A stretch of DNA of 64,000 nucleotides from Lumbricus terrestris (GCA_949752735.1 OX457053.1:10956138-11020137); one strand, 5' to 3'. Counted from the stretch's first letter, positions 1-11,644 are shown. Notes: a model not told the origin generated them from the letters alone. Made by a program: numbers and translations.

Positions 1-63
1 TGGTCATCTCAATCATCTGGTCATTTGAGTCATCTTCTGGCCTTCCTCTTGCAGTGACAATGG

Positions 64-76
64 AACTGTATATACT

Positions 77-107
<31 letters not shown>

Positions 108-139
108 TATAGTTGTAGTAGTAGTAGTAGTAGTAGTAA

Positions 140-187
<48 letters not shown>

Positions 188-284
188 CAGTAGTAGTAGT
201 AGTGGCAGCAGCAGCAGTAGCAGTAGTAGCAGTGGCAGTAGCAGCAGCAGCAGTAGCAGCAGCAGTAGCAGCAGCAATAAATTT
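64..284. repeat. AGT/AGC trinucleotide microsatellite
   Basis: An almost pure run of AGC and AGT triplets covers most of this interval. Because the period is three, several frames on both strands stay open and would read as poly-Ser, poly-Gln, poly-Tyr or poly-Thr. None has a start context, splice signal or normal composition that would make it a gene. Confidence 0.95.
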
Positions 285-320
285 TCGCCTGGCATCTATA
301 TACACATGTACAGTGTATAG

Positions 321-724
321 GCCTACGTGCTAAGTTGCTAACGCCCCTCATCAGACTGAGAGAGCGCCGAGTATATCCTGTTCTATATTGAAGGGGGGCA
401 CACCTATACAGACATTAATTGTAGACTTATAATTATGCCGAATCCTTCTTAATGAACATGCACTTACAATTACACAATACACATGATCATGCACGTAGCC
501 TACATTGGTCTATATATTATGATAATATATGGACCTGTTTAGGATAGGCCTATTCGTATACCGGGGTAATTCACAGCCGTGGGCGCAGCATTTGCATCTA
601 TACACGTGTAAGAACTTACGTCTGCCTGTAATGGTATTAATGGTATTTTAATTGTATTGTAATGGTATTTTAGCCTATAGATGCATACATGCATCCACGT
701 TCCTCCACTCAAGATAAACTTATT
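321..724. other. no gene seen
   Basis: AT-rich intergenic-looking DNA with two TAGGCCTA-type motifs. I see no convincing exon, RNA gene or element end. Confidence 0.5.
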
Positions 725-930
725 CCAGAGAGCACGAATTACTCTTAGACAGCATAGTGCTTTCTCTGTTATTGGTCCCATGGTATGGAATAGACTTCCA
801 CTTTATATCGCCGCATACATATGATTTGTACACAAGCGTTTTTCACAGTCTTGCAACAATTGTTCTTTTCAGCCGAAGTTGCCAAGTAGGGTCGGGAGTA
901 GTCACCTTAAAGGGGCGTTATATAAATCTC
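725..930 (+). mobile_element. CR1/L2-like LINE 3' fragment
   Basis: One forward frame reads HSAFSVIGPMVWNRLP, the familiar end of the CR1/L2-type LINE reverse transcriptase reading frame. It is followed by a stop-containing stretch and the tail 'ggggcgttatataaat'. The same tail style ends the better preserved LINE fragment at 60.8-61.4 kb. The copy is 5'-truncated and decayed. Confidence 0.5.
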
Positions 931-1175
931 CATAATAAATTAATGAAATAACGAATGTGTATCTACCAAAGGAGACTCAGATGCTCACATACAGCAGAGA
1001 CAATTAGGCATATATATATATATAATTAGGCATATATATAATTAGGCATATATATGCCTAATTGTATATATATATATAGGCCTATATATATAACACATCT
1101 GATTATATTAATTTACGGGTTGCATTAGGATATATCGGCTGCTTTATTTCTGTACGAATAACTGCATGTGCCTTT

Positions 1176-1381
1176 CAGGGCTGTTTTTAAGGAATTTTTA
1201 GAACTGCACAACTCCTTCTATCCTTTCCCATCATCCATGGTAAATTACTTCCAATTGGATGAAAATGACCATTTTTGCTAGTTTTAATTGCACAAAACGT
1301 GTGGCAGAACTGCTTCTACAGCTGCACAAATCCATGTAGAACTGCACATTTTGTGTACATCTGCACGTTAAAAAAGCCCTG
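1176..1381. mobile_element. hAT-type MITE with 8-bp target duplication
   Basis: The ends are inverted: CAGGGCTGTTTTTAA at the left and GTTAAAAAAGCCCTG at the right. The element is flanked by the direct repeat GTGCCTTT (1168-1175 and 1382-1389). An 8-bp duplication and CAG...CTG ends are hAT hallmarks. The paralogous repeat at 13.9 kb lacks it and shows a near-matching empty site. A partial relative, in opposite orientation, is visible near 59484-59545. Confidence 0.88.
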
Positions 1382-2040
1382 GTGCCTTTCGACAATTCAA
1401 CGCATTTTCCTATGTTGCTAATTCTAGAATGATGGAAAAACGAAAGAAAACTTTGTAAAGCTATATTGTGAGACATGAATTCCATTGAACACTGAACAGT
1501 CAATGTCGATTCTTAGTTTACGCTGCTTAAGATATTAGAGGCGAATGAATCTCTCTATTTAATCCAACGATTATGTATTGTATCACAACTTAACGACCAA
1601 TTGCCAATAATACAAAGTTACCAACATATCGATTACTCAATTGTACCAAATTATACAAAGCATCAATTGTTTAACAGCAACAAGTTACAATGTAACGATT
1701 ACTCAACTATGAAGAATTGCAAAGTAACAATTATTAAACAATACCAAGTTACGCAGTAACAATTACTGATCCATAATGCGTAACAGTGTAACAATTATAT
1801 AACTATACAAAGTTACAATGTAGCGATTAGGCCTACTCAACTATGGCGAGTTACAACATGACAACCATTGAACTTTAGTACGCTATAAAATAACGATTGT
1901 TTAACTATACAAAGTTACAATGCAGGCCTATAACGATTACTCAGCTATGGCGAGTTATAACGTCACAATTACTGAACTGGAGGTCACCAATTTCCGAAGT
2001 AATAATTCCTGAACTATAGCCTAGTGCGTTACAAATTAAC

Positions 2041-2310
2041 AGTTATTTAACTCGATTATTTAACTCGATTATTTAACTCGATTATTTAACTCGATTATTT
2101 AACTCGATTTTTAAACTCGATTATTTAACTCGATTATTTAACTCGATTATGTAACTCGATTATTTAACTCGATTATCTAACTCGATTATTTAACTCGATT
2201 ATTTAACTCGATTATCTAACTCGATTATTTAACTCGATTATTTAACAATTATTTAACTCGATTATTTAACTCGATTATTTAACTCGATTATTTAACTCGA
2301 TTATTCAACT
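2041..2310. repeat. 13-bp tandem array
   Basis: About twenty tandem copies of a 13-bp unit reading 'aactcgattattt', with occasional substitutions. The equivalent array in the second copy of the long repeat (about 14655-14725) has only five or so units, so this is a length-variable minisatellite. Confidence 0.9.
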
Positions 2311-3118
2311 ATACCAAATCACAGCGTAGTAATTATTCAACTATACAAAGTTACAATATTATAGGCTAGCGAACACTTACAAAGATACGGTGCGTTACAC
2401 AGTAACGATTTACGCAACTACACAAAGTCCCAGCGTAACACGTACTGTCACGTTAATCTTACGTAATAATTACTTGATTACCATTTCGTAGCGGTTAGGC
2501 CTAAGCTATAGCCTAGTAGTTAGGTACTTAACAGCTACGTCACTTTGTAAGCCTGGGAAACAATTAGACAACTTTACCAAGTCACATCGTAAAAATCACT
2601 TAAGGCCTATCAATTACTTATGGCCTATCTGACGCGTCGAATTTAAGTAATACTTAGGCCCAACTACTGAGTCACAAAGTTACACAGCAACTCAATTTCT
2701 CAGATGTCACGTAACGACGTAACGAAAGGAACAACGCGGCCATATTACAACGTTAAAGTTAAACAATGAAATAAAATCCTTTAGAAAGAACATCACATTA
2801 GCCTACGATATGTTGGCATGTTGAGTTCGCGTGGTTTTAGTAAGGAACTGAACATGGGCGCCCGTAGGCTATATATTTCTGCAGGAGGGGCAAACCATAA
2901 TGGCCACGGTTAATTTTGTTTAGCAAGAGCTTGAAAATGCGCAACAGTAAATTAAAAACGTGGATATTAACTTTTTTCATAGACATTTCTAACTGTAAAT
3001 GTATCAGTGACACTGATTCAGTGTCATTCTGTGCATCACTATATCGCTATTGTTTAGTGAGAAGAAATTAGTAACACATCAAATAGTGGTGGTTACAAAA
3101 ATAGATGACGATTTTCCA

Positions 3119-3152
3119 GAGGGTGGGGTGGGGTGGGGTGGGGTGGTGGGTT
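3119..3152. repeat. GGGGT short tandem repeat
   Basis: Runs of GGGGT could form a G-quadruplex on the plus strand. A shorter version occurs at the matching place in the second long-repeat copy, near 15530. Confidence 0.7.
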
Positions 3153-3246
3153 AAGTACCTCATTTTGCCTCTATGTGCGGGCGCCCATGAAACGGAGTAT
3201 ACACCAGGGGCAGCAGTTCAGTACATCGCGACGAGCATTAAGACCG

Positions 3247-4467
3247 GGCGGAAAGGCATCAGCTTCGCCTAAGGAGAGAGAAAGAAGATTTCTCTGGTGA
3301 ATCTTTTCACTTGTGGTAAGTAAGCGATAGGCAATGCTAACAGGGAACTGTGCGGACAGAAACAATGTCAGATCATCCGAGTAGTCGTCCCATTCTTCAA
3401 CCCTAACCTTTATTGCCATGACTTCAAACTACTCACGAGAGAAAGAACTTTAAACATTCAGGTGCAATGATGAGCAAAGTCCATTCCTAAAGATAGACGC
3501 CAACCAATTAGGCCTACATGTAGGCCTACATCTTACCTGGGTGGCGCAACCACGAAGTAGGACTTATATTTCTCATTTTAAATCAGTGGCCATTGTGTTA
3601 GGCCTAAGCGTTCTTACGAAAGCAACGTTTTTAATCGTAACAGCATCGTTCAGTAGCCTAAAGCAAAAACTATCGAATAAAGCACAACTTTAAATTTATT
3701 TCAGCAAACGAACGCTATGGACGCCACTGCACGAAAATACTTGCGTAACAAAAGCGAAAGTAATCGCAAACGCCGGAATCCTTATTTGCGATTTTCTTCA
3801 GTTTGCAAACGAGGTTAGTGGAAAGAAACATTATTATTCTTAAAACTGACTGGCAAGAGACCCCCACCAGTTTGCTAATCCTCTATTCAATCTCAGCCTT
3901 TAGTTTAACCACTCCTCCACTTTCACCTCCCTGATACTTTCCATTCCCAACTAACACGGGTTAGGATTAGGCTAGGGCAGGGTACAGTTAGGGTTAGGGT
4001 AGGCAGGGTTTACAGTGTGGCAGGACGGTCATGGACGGCGGCCTGCACTTATTTTTAAATCTCTATGCTGTCCTGCCACTTATTTCGCCAGCCCACCTGA
4101 AAATGTAAGGAGCGTCCTGGCACTTCCTTTGGAAAGGTAAGGGGCGTCCAGGCACTTATTTTTTTAAACACTTTTAGCACTGAGGGTAGGGTAGAGTTAG
4201 GGTTAGGGTAGGGAAAGGGTTTTGGTAGGGTAGGGTTAGGTTAAGGTTAGGTTAGTACAATAGGCATATAGGCCTAACAGTTCAATCACCGGAATAGTGG
4301 AACGCAAGTCCGCAACCGCTTAAGCAGACCAGTTTAGTTTACGTTGGTCGGTAATGATTATGAACATTATGTTATGTTATGTCCTTCATTACATTGTGAC
4401 GAATGCTACAAAATAAATGTCGAGAGACCGGAAAAAGTAGGACACATCTTGCGATAAAAGCATTTTG
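3247..4467. other. repeat-rich spacer, no gene seen
   Basis: Two patches (about 3958-4012 and 4185-4256) hold scattered GGTTAGGG and GGGTAGG motifs, telomere-like but interrupted. Between them, about 3998-4160, lies a segment about 'gtcctggcacttcc' and 'gcgtccaggcacttattt' that recurs inverted near 21950-22110. I see no supported exon. Confidence 0.45.
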
Positions 4468-5821
4468 ATGTTTTTTCAATATTGTTATTTTAAAGAAATA
4501 TATAGAAGACTGCCGAATGGAGAAATTGAACAGAATACAACTCCGTCTAGAAGATATACTGCGGTAAGATTGTGCATTATTTTAATCTATTTAAGGTAAT
4601 TATTGTAGCAACGAGGTTAATAGCACTATTAACTTGATGGTTTTATTTGAAAAGGCCTTTGGCTGATTCCTTGTGAATTTTGATGAACGAAGGCACTAAT
4701 TCCCATGGCACAGTGGTCGAGGGATGAGAATGACCCTTTGACCGGTTGCACGTACGGGAGCAAAGGTCACAAGTCCCCATTTGTAAATGAAGGCAATGGA
4801 CATTGACAAGTCAGTCACAAAAAGCGATTAAGTGCCTTCAGCTGAGGGCATAATTATTGGGTGTAAATTATCTCTTCCAATTATGGCTTTTTGAGAAACG
4901 TGTCTGGTAGGCCTATGTGTTTTATCTGTTGCTGCAGCATCAAACGAACGCGTTCATGCATACAATTAGAGACGAACTATTGATTGGCCAAATCTTACGC
5001 TCAGAAGACCGTCTAATTGTACAAGATTAATACAAAAATTTCGTCATGTCTCCGGCTATGAGTTGGAGACAATACACTCTCTTCCTACCAGGCAGCGCAT
5101 TGAGTATATGATCGCTGCTCTGGTTCGGCAATGTCAGCTAGGTATTGTCTCAAACTACTTGCAGTAAATACCTCATTAAGCGCCCTTTAAGCTCTGTTGT
5201 TCCACGGGTACCTATGGACACCGCCTCTCGATTTTGCTCAGAACGGGGTGCTCTTGGTTCCATTCGCACACAGTGCAACTATGCAGAATCGAGGCTTCTA
5301 CACTGTGAACCTAGTGTAAAATGGGCCCCCACATGAGCTAGTCTGCTTCCTGTAGATCTTACCGAGGCATTTTTATTCGACTCAAAACTGGATTTTTGCC
5401 TTCCTAGTGTAGCCTGTGTAGGTAGCGCCTCTGAGTAGTATCCTTGGAGAGACGCCATGGCAATTCTTGAGTGAATGAATGAAGGAATGACATCCAATAT
5501 TGTCCTCCAATGTCAATGTTGCATATTCTTTCATTGCAGTTGTATGATCTTCCAATGGAGATCATAGACATGATCTTTGAAAAGTCCTTTCTACATTGGA
5601 TATTGAATTCCCGAACAAAGCACAGAGACGAAGATGTCATCAGATCCCTTATATCAGTCGACGTTTGCTTCAATCAAAAAATCATCAGAAATCGGTTCAA
5701 GAGGTCAATCTGTCGTTACTGGAAAGGCAAGGCTCCTTCCAAGGATTGCAACAATAATGTACAACTTAGTTTTTTCGATTTGAAGATTGGCACAGAAATT
5801 GTGAAACAAATGCGATCTTAA
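4468..5821 (+). CDS. F-box-like small protein, two-exon model
   Basis: The second exon starts after the acceptor 'tttcattgcag' at 5540 and is open to a TAA at 5821. It encodes about 93 residues beginning LYDLPMEIIDMIFEKSF. The LP.EI...IF pattern, then IRSLISVDVCFNQKI, resembles an F-box, the Skp1-binding module of SCF ubiquitin ligases. A possible first exon, 4468-4563 (ATG, 32 codons), ends in a strong donor GCG|GTAAGA in the matching phase 0. This first exon is inference, since short open stretches are common. No substrate-binding domain follows, so the protein may be truncated, or this may be one exon of a longer gene. The 4564-5539 intron holds no other supported feature. Confidence 0.4.
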
Positions 5822-6806
5822 AACTTTCTGGGAGTCATTACCGTCCCCATAATTATTATTGTTTGATGCATCTACGGTGCATTTTAAGTAAGCTTACCTC
5901 ACAGAAGCACCATCTTCAGGCTACATGAACGCAAAATTTCTTGTGGACAGATTGTTTAATTGGCATCTACCATCTATTTCTTTCTTGCCCACTTGTGGCG
6001 AGAGCGTCCAGCTATCTTCCAATATCTCGAAGGACCGGAAACCATTCCTCATGTGATCTTACTACGCACATCCTGTTGTGGTATGTGTTCGTTTTTTTTA
6101 CATGAGCTGTACTATAGGCTCTCCAGGGAAAGTGTGGCATTATACTGAAGTACCATCGCTGGCAAGCATCGAGCTTTGTCACCGGTTTCTTGACACGCGT
6201 TCATGTCTCTGCTCCTCACAGAAAAACATGCAATATCATTATTTTAATAAATTATACATTGAACAGCCGAAGTTTCGCGAACATCCGGATGTTTGAGTTC
6301 CGTCAATTACTCGTCATTGATGACTCATGCAGATTGCCTGTTAAAGTGGCTACTACTTCAAATATATCAAATAGAATGAAACACACTGGTAGCTTAATTT
6401 GACTTTCTTGTTGTATACTTCCCAGCAAAAAGTGATTTGAGTGCCATTTTGCGTAAGTGGGACAGAAACAGATTATTCAAAATCCTATTTTATAATGAAC
6501 CTACGAATTTGCGCATAGCACACACGACATTGGCATCCTTTGAGTCCCATTGCGTGAAAACTGAAAATGGAAAATTTACAATTAGTCAAGCATCTTGGCG
6601 TTAATGCATTGTATTTCCAAGTTGAACAAATTTCATCACTTCGGTCATCAACGACTTCTATTCGGTTTGTATTTTAATTTCCACAATTTTTATGAATCGT
6701 GTCAGCAATTCGGACAAAAATATTTCGCTGATGATGAAATTTTCTAATGCAGGCTAACAAAGACTTGATGCCATTCAAAGATAATGTTGGTTCAAACGTC
6801 TTTTAG
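5822..6806. other. no gene seen
   Basis: AT-rich sequence between the F-box-like exon and the CARD exon. The CARD exon needs an upstream phase-1 exon that I could not place here with confidence. Confidence 0.4.
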
Positions 6807-7091
6807 ATTTCTATGGAAAAACCAAGAAAAGATCTGCAATCATAAGAAACAACAGAAACTATCTATTAAAATATATTCAACCAAATGAGTTAATAGCTTC
6901 GCTGTTGTATCACAACTGCATAACGCAAGACCAAAGTGACTTAATTCAACGACAGAATTCAACTCAAGATAAGAACGCAGAGCTTTTGTACGTCGTCGAA
7001 TCTTTCGACGAAGCAAAGTTCTCAACTTTCGTCAAATGTCTTCGACGAACCAACCAGAGGACAGTGGCAAGGATCATGGAAAACGGAGGAG
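6807..7091 (+). CDS. CARD domain exon
   Basis: The exon is bounded by the acceptor 'cgtcttttag' and the donor GGAG|GTTCAA, phase 1 at both ends, and encodes 94 residues. The translation has a six-helix CARD-like pattern: AIIRNNRNYLLKYIQPNELI, then LLYHNCITQDQSDLI, STQDKNAELLYVV and FSTFVKCLRRTNQ. This parallels the L..N...L...L, G.LT..E...I, ..KN..LL..L and F...L..T.Q signatures of caspase-recruitment domains, which mediate homotypic assembly in apoptosis and innate immunity. There is no in-frame ATG near the 5' end, so an upstream exon is missing from the model. The phase fits the exon at 7741, so I treat them as one gene. Confidence 0.65.
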
Positions 7092-7149
7092 GTTCAAAAT
7101 ATAAACTCTATTCAAAGGCCTATAATTGACACAGTCTGCTTTATAGCAA

Positions 7150-7261
7150 AAGTGGTAATGATAATGATAATAATAATGATAATAATAATGATAATAATAA
7201 TAATAATAATAATAAAATATTAATAATAGTAATAACAGCAACAATAATGATGATAATAATA

Positions 7262-7329
<68 letters not shown>

Positions 7330-7330
7330 A
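7150..7330. repeat. AAT/ATG trinucleotide microsatellite
   Basis: Mixed AAT and ATG triplets, ending in an uninterrupted GAT run from about 7262 to 7328. It lies inside the intron following the CARD exon. Poly-Ile, Ser and Leu frames here are artefacts of the period. Confidence 0.95.
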
Positions 7331-7740
7331 AATACAAATACGTTGCCTTGGATGCTTCTAGCACCCACACTTGCGCCACCTAAAAACTTTGACTAACATA
7401 ATTTGCTTTATTACAAAAGCAGTAAAAATGTAATAATAATAATAATAATATTAATAATATTATAATAATATTAGCCTTTGATGTGACATAATTGGACGAA
7501 GCTTAGCTGTTCCATGTCACAAATAGTGCTCTGAAGCAAAGCATATATTTCTTTACGAAAATGTTCAGTGGGACTTGCTCAAATGCCTTGTTCAGTTCTT
7601 GCTCAAATTAGATGCAATTTCGTTTCGGTTACGTGTCTTCATCCGAAAAATTAGATTTTTTTGTTTAGCCTAAGTTATCAAAACCTATGTTTTGACAAAT
7701 TTGCTGGAAATTATTTTCAGAACATTGCTTTTGCTTTTAG

Positions 7741-8092
7741 GTACAACAAAAATTGAATTGCAAAGTCGTAGTGCGAATCGTACAGCGTCGATGGAATCGG
7801 AGCTGCTTCATCAGAAAATCGAAGACTTGCGAAGCAAAACAAAACCACGGTCGCATCAAACTGATAAAATCATCAATCAACTGAAAGGTCACGGACTAGA
7901 AATTCTGAATTCTCAATTGGACAGACAGACTGTGGTCATTTGGATTTGGTGTCGTTCACAAGCAGCCCTTGGATATATTCAGCGGTTGTACGAATCGAAT
8001 CAACTGAGGGATGTATTCTTTGAAAAAATTCAACCATCCAATTCAAGGATGATCAGCATCGATATGAATCAATTCAAGAAAACCATTGGCAA
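7741..8092 (+). CDS. TRADD-N-like domain exon
   Basis: The acceptor 'ttgcttttag' precedes a phase-1 exon that joins the CARD exon in frame. It encodes about 117 residues with a hydrophilic, probably helical start (ESELLHQKIEDLRSK), then QTVVIWIWCRSQAALGYIQ and LYESNQLRDVFFEKI. The strand-then-helix pattern, with an aromatic-rich strand and 'sG.L...F' helix, reminds me of TRADD-N-like adaptor folds. That is a weak, memory-based resemblance. Either the exon ends at the donor GGCAA|GTACTA (8092, phase 2, matching the propeller exon), or translation continues six residues to the TGA at 8100-8102. Phase agreement favours the first, but transcripts are needed. Confidence 0.5.
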
Positions 8093-8228
8093 GTACTACT
8101 GAACGTTCTCGTCATTAATGACATCTAGATTCTAGAACATGCAATTAGCACCACATAGGATTAACTATGAGATGATTAAGTCAGCGCTTGTTCACGTGAT
8201 CAGCAGCAAGAATGTTTAAGTCTTGAGG

Positions 8229-8760
8229 TAAGCTTACTGTGGCTGATTGGCTAGAGTGGTCGGCATGTTACGCGGGGAGTACGGGTTCGATTCCCGTCCG
8301 AGGCGGTTACTGTGTACTAGTGTAGGGACCTAGAGCAAGTCCTTCATTCACAATTGCTCTGCAGTGTAATTATGGGTCGAAGCAGAATGGACAAGATTAA
8401 GAATGAGGTGAACAGAAGAGAGCTGGGAAGAAGGAAGCATTTATTGATAAAATCAGGAAGAAAGACTGTCGTGGCTGGGACGCGTGTTGCAGAATGGATA
8501 ACAACAGAATCCCAGCCGCGGCACTGCACTGCACGGATATGTGGATGGAACTAAAAACCAAGGAGGACAGCAGAAAACATGGATGGACAACATACAAGAA
8601 GAAATCATGACAATGAAAATGGATATAATATATGAGAGAGTCAACGGAGAAAACCAGGAATAGGGAAACCTGGAGACGTCATTTGATGATTTTGTATCCG
8701 CCATCTCCTGGGTGAGACTCGTTGTCGGTCAAGGCCTGACGGAGGAGAGAGAGAGATAAT
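8229..8760 (+). mobile_element. tRNA-derived SINE
   Basis: The head has an A-box-like 'tggctgattggctagagtgg' and a B box GGTTCGATTCC at tRNA spacing. A central segment with 'gcaagtccttcattcac' follows. The 30.3-30.5 kb SINE carries nearly the same segment. The body runs into a degenerate GA-rich tail. Its tRNA-like head does not fold as a plausible intact tRNA gene and continues into non-tRNA sequence. The right limit is approximate. Confidence 0.65.
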
Positions 8761-9205
8761 TGCAGATACGCCGTCAAGGCGAGTGCGTACTTCTGAGCTC
8801 TGAAAGGAGGTCGATATCAAATGTCAGTTGTATTGTATAAGTCGGGAACAATTATTGTTGGTTGCATTATCGTAAAGCTAAGCTTACTTGATTTGGTTTT
8901 GGGTATTTTTCCTGACGTGAAATCAAGACATTGGATATAACCATAAGGTGGGTTTGGAAGGTAAATGTACAAATGGTAGGCTTAAACGTGGCAAGGCGGA
9001 TAGGCAATTAGAGACTTGCAGTGATATGATAGACAATAAAACGAGAAGCAAATTAAATTAACAAATGATTAAAAATAAATGAAAAAGAATAATGAAACAC
9101 ATAGCTACAAATCCCATGATCTAAGCAACCAACTCAATTCTGTTCCCTATTGTATCTTAATAGAAACATAAAGCACGATCCGAAATAACCAAATATTATT
9201 CGTGG

Positions 9206-9434
9206 GACGCGTTGGTGCAGTGGTAAGTTGGGCGCCTTGTGACCGAAGGGTCGCAGGTTCGAATCTACCTCAAGCCACTGCCTAGCGACCTTGGACAAGT
9301 TGCTCACCCACATTGTCTCAGCAGGGTAACAGAAAACCACCTCATTCATCTCATCCCCAAAGTGCATAGAGCCAATGAACCTGCCTTAGGACAGAGAACC
9401 ATCAACATCGTCGTCGTCGTCGTCATCATTATCA
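9206..9434 (+). mobile_element. tRNA-derived SINE with GTC/ATC tail
   Basis: A box 'tggtgcagtgg', B box GGTTCGAATC and a related central segment ('ggacaagttgctcaccc') are followed by a 3' microsatellite tail of GTC and ATC triplets. It lies in the intron between the TRADD-N-like exon and the propeller exon. Confidence 0.7.
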
Positions 9435-9568
9435 TCAACAAAATTCATTTATAAGAGACATAAATTGTAAAGAAGAAAGCTAATAACAGCAGCCAATTAT
9501 TTGCGTATTTGTGACTATTTTGTTCTCTGCTTGTTCTTTATTCTAGTCGTGTGTGCCTTTTCCATCAG

Positions 9569-10475
9569 TTTTACTCAGAGAATAAACGTACCAGATATTT
9601 TACATAAAATATATGTGCGTAGTGTGACTAAGTTGCGAAACGAGATCTACATACTCGTTTCGTCGTCTCCTCCTCCTCTTCCTCCTCTTCCTCTTCTTCC
9701 TCCTCCTGTAATTCATGTCTTTGAAGATGAAAATCCATTTAATTGGCAAAAGGAAGTCGAAATAACAGAGATTAGATTTCCCGATATCATTGAATCCAAT
9801 GAAAGGGAAAACTGTCTCTACGTCATTGATGTATATGAGCAATGTGTCTGGAAGATAACAATAGAAGGAGATGGCGGATACAAAATCATCAAATGGCTGA
9901 CAATTGATTATAATACACCAAGTCTGTCAGTGTCGACTGATGGTCAGTTGATGGTTATCTATGCTCTATCATTTTCTCTGATGATCTACGGATCAGACGC
10001 AAACCTTATTCGATCCATACAGTTACCAACAAACATCATGGATTATCCTCTTCGTGCAATGGAAACATCCATCGGAAATTTCATTATACTTCATTTAGGC
10101 CTACAAGATAAGGTAGATAATGAGTCAAATGGGAAAAAGACGGCAGGCCTAATGAAATGGGGTATCAGCGAATTGAGCAGAGATGGACAGACGGTCATCC
10201 GTCGTTTTATTCCTTCAAATGAAATGCAACAACTGGATAATCCTGAATATTTCTCACTCGATTCAGACGATCGCGTGTTTGTGGCTGACATGGGGAATGA
10301 CAGAGTGATTCTCTTGGATTCCGATCTTACATGGAATAGAATTCTTATTCCAACAGGAGAGAAAGAAGAAGAAACGGTGATCCGTAGGCCAAATAGATTG
10401 TGTTACGACGAAGAAAAGAAACAACTGATCGTCGCACGAGATGAAATTAATGTTTACTTTATAAGTCTGAAATGA
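9569..10475 (+). CDS. NHL-type beta-propeller exon
   Basis: This encodes about 301 residues to a TGA at 10475. After a poly-Ser/Pro stretch come repeated blades: ENCLYVIDVYEQCVWKI, LSVSTDGQLMVIY, SLDSDDRVFVADMGNDRVIL and LCYDEEKKQLIVARD. The D.RVFVADMGNDRV phrase is a classical NHL signature; NHL propellers are protein or RNA binding platforms. I chose the acceptor 'gccttttccatcag' at 9568 because it leaves phase 2, which fits the donor at 8092. Reading upstream of it gives hydrophobic, intron-like sequence. If joined, the protein is CARD, TRADD-N-like, propeller, suggesting an innate-immune sensor or adaptor. It could also be the last exon of a separate gene. Confidence 0.65.
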
Positions 10476-10678
10476 ACTGAGTGCTTTTCCAAAATCTTCC
10501 ATCCAGACTAAATTTACTAATTCCATTGATGAATTTTACTATTTTAGTAGATAATTACAAGCACTGCCGTTTTTAAGGTTCTGCGAACGTCGTTTCAAAA
10601 AGCTACCATTAGGTAGCGTGCGAGTCGAGCGGTCGTTTTTTAATCAAAACTATGTGCGGCGTGCATTAGGCCTATATA

Positions 10679-11644
10679 CACTGTGTCCGGAAAAAAGGGA
10701 CCCATTTTGTAAATATGAAAATAAATAGTAAATATGCATCGATTTTTACAATTCAAACACCGTTTTTATCCTAACATATTTTTCTAGCAACTCTGAAAAT
10801 TTAAAAGTTCCAATCGCAATGATGACGTCATAATGACGTCATTTGCATCAAAATTCAAATTTAAGAGATAAGTGCAAAAAATTATCTAAAATTTCAATAT
10901 TTTTAAGATTTCAGTCATCAATAATAAATGTTAGTTTAATTTTATTTTTATATCTGAATTATGTCAGACTGCAATTTGTGCTCAAAGTGTCCGCCTTCGG
11001 CCTCAACGCAAGTTTCAAAACGGTCGCGCTAATAGCCAACAGCAGCATCCATAAGTAACCAGCTTATCAAAATCCTCCCAGGCATTAACAATTCGCTCAC
11101 GGAGTGCTTTACTATCTCTTATCCTAGTCTTGTACACATTTTCCTCCATCAGTCTCCAAATCTTATTATCAGCGGGATTTAAGCGGGCGGCCGTTTGGCG
11201 GCCAAAGATTAAGAGGAATGAAATCCCGAGTCTCCTTAGACAGCAGTTCAACAGATTGACGAACTCAGTAAGCTGAAGCGCCATTTTGTTGAAATGTGTA
11301 GGCTATTGTTCCGAATATTCCCGGATATCAGGCACCACTTTTTTATAGAGCAGACAATCCCTTTAATGAGCTGCATTTATTTTCCCTCCTGGTTCTATTA
11401 AATAGATTTCCGTTTAAGCAAGAACCAATATACTAACCGAAACCACGCATGATTGACATGCTAAATGAATATTGATGCAAATGACGTCATTATGACGTCA
11501 TTATTGCCACATAAACTTTTATATTATCCCCAGTGTTAGACAAATATGTCAGGATTAAAATGGTGTTTGAATTGTAAAAATCGGTGAATAATTACTATTT
11601 ATTTTCATATTTACAAAATTGGTCCCTTTTTCCCGAACGCAGTG
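10679..11644 (-). mobile_element. internally deleted Tc1/mariner element
   Basis: Inverted repeats of about 175 bp start CACTGTGTCCGG at the left and CACTGCGTTCGG at the right, each flanked by TA, the mariner target dinucleotide. Both arms contain two TGACGTCA motifs in tandem. Inside, on the minus strand, a short frame includes LNPADNKIWRLMEE and RDSKALRERIVNAWEDFD, the C-terminal part of a mariner-type transposase. The upstream catalytic part is missing or frameshifted, so the copy cannot encode a working enzyme. Confidence 0.88.

Larger units (their letters stand above)
984..3246. repeat. dispersed long repeat, copy 1
   Basis: This stretch matches 13880-15642 in the same orientation, from the shared start 'cagcagagacaattaggc' to the shared end 'gcgacgagcattaagaccg'. 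Between 1560 and 2560 it is a degenerate tandem array of phrases such as 'actatacaaagttacaatg' and 'taacgattactcaacta'. The copies differ mainly by a MITE present only here and by the length of a 13-bp array. I find no coding region and cannot assign it to a transposon class. Confidence 0.8.

Noticed and set aside
3958..4256. Interstitial telomere array
   Set aside because: TTAGGG-like motifs are irregular and interrupted, with no long perfect (TTAGGG)n run; more likely simple-sequence drift.
8229..8305. Possible functional tRNA gene (also at 9206, 30547 and 39865 heads)
   Set aside because: A and B boxes are present, but the sequences do not close an acceptor stem and continue into conserved non-tRNA bodies with microsatellite tails, so they are SINE heads.
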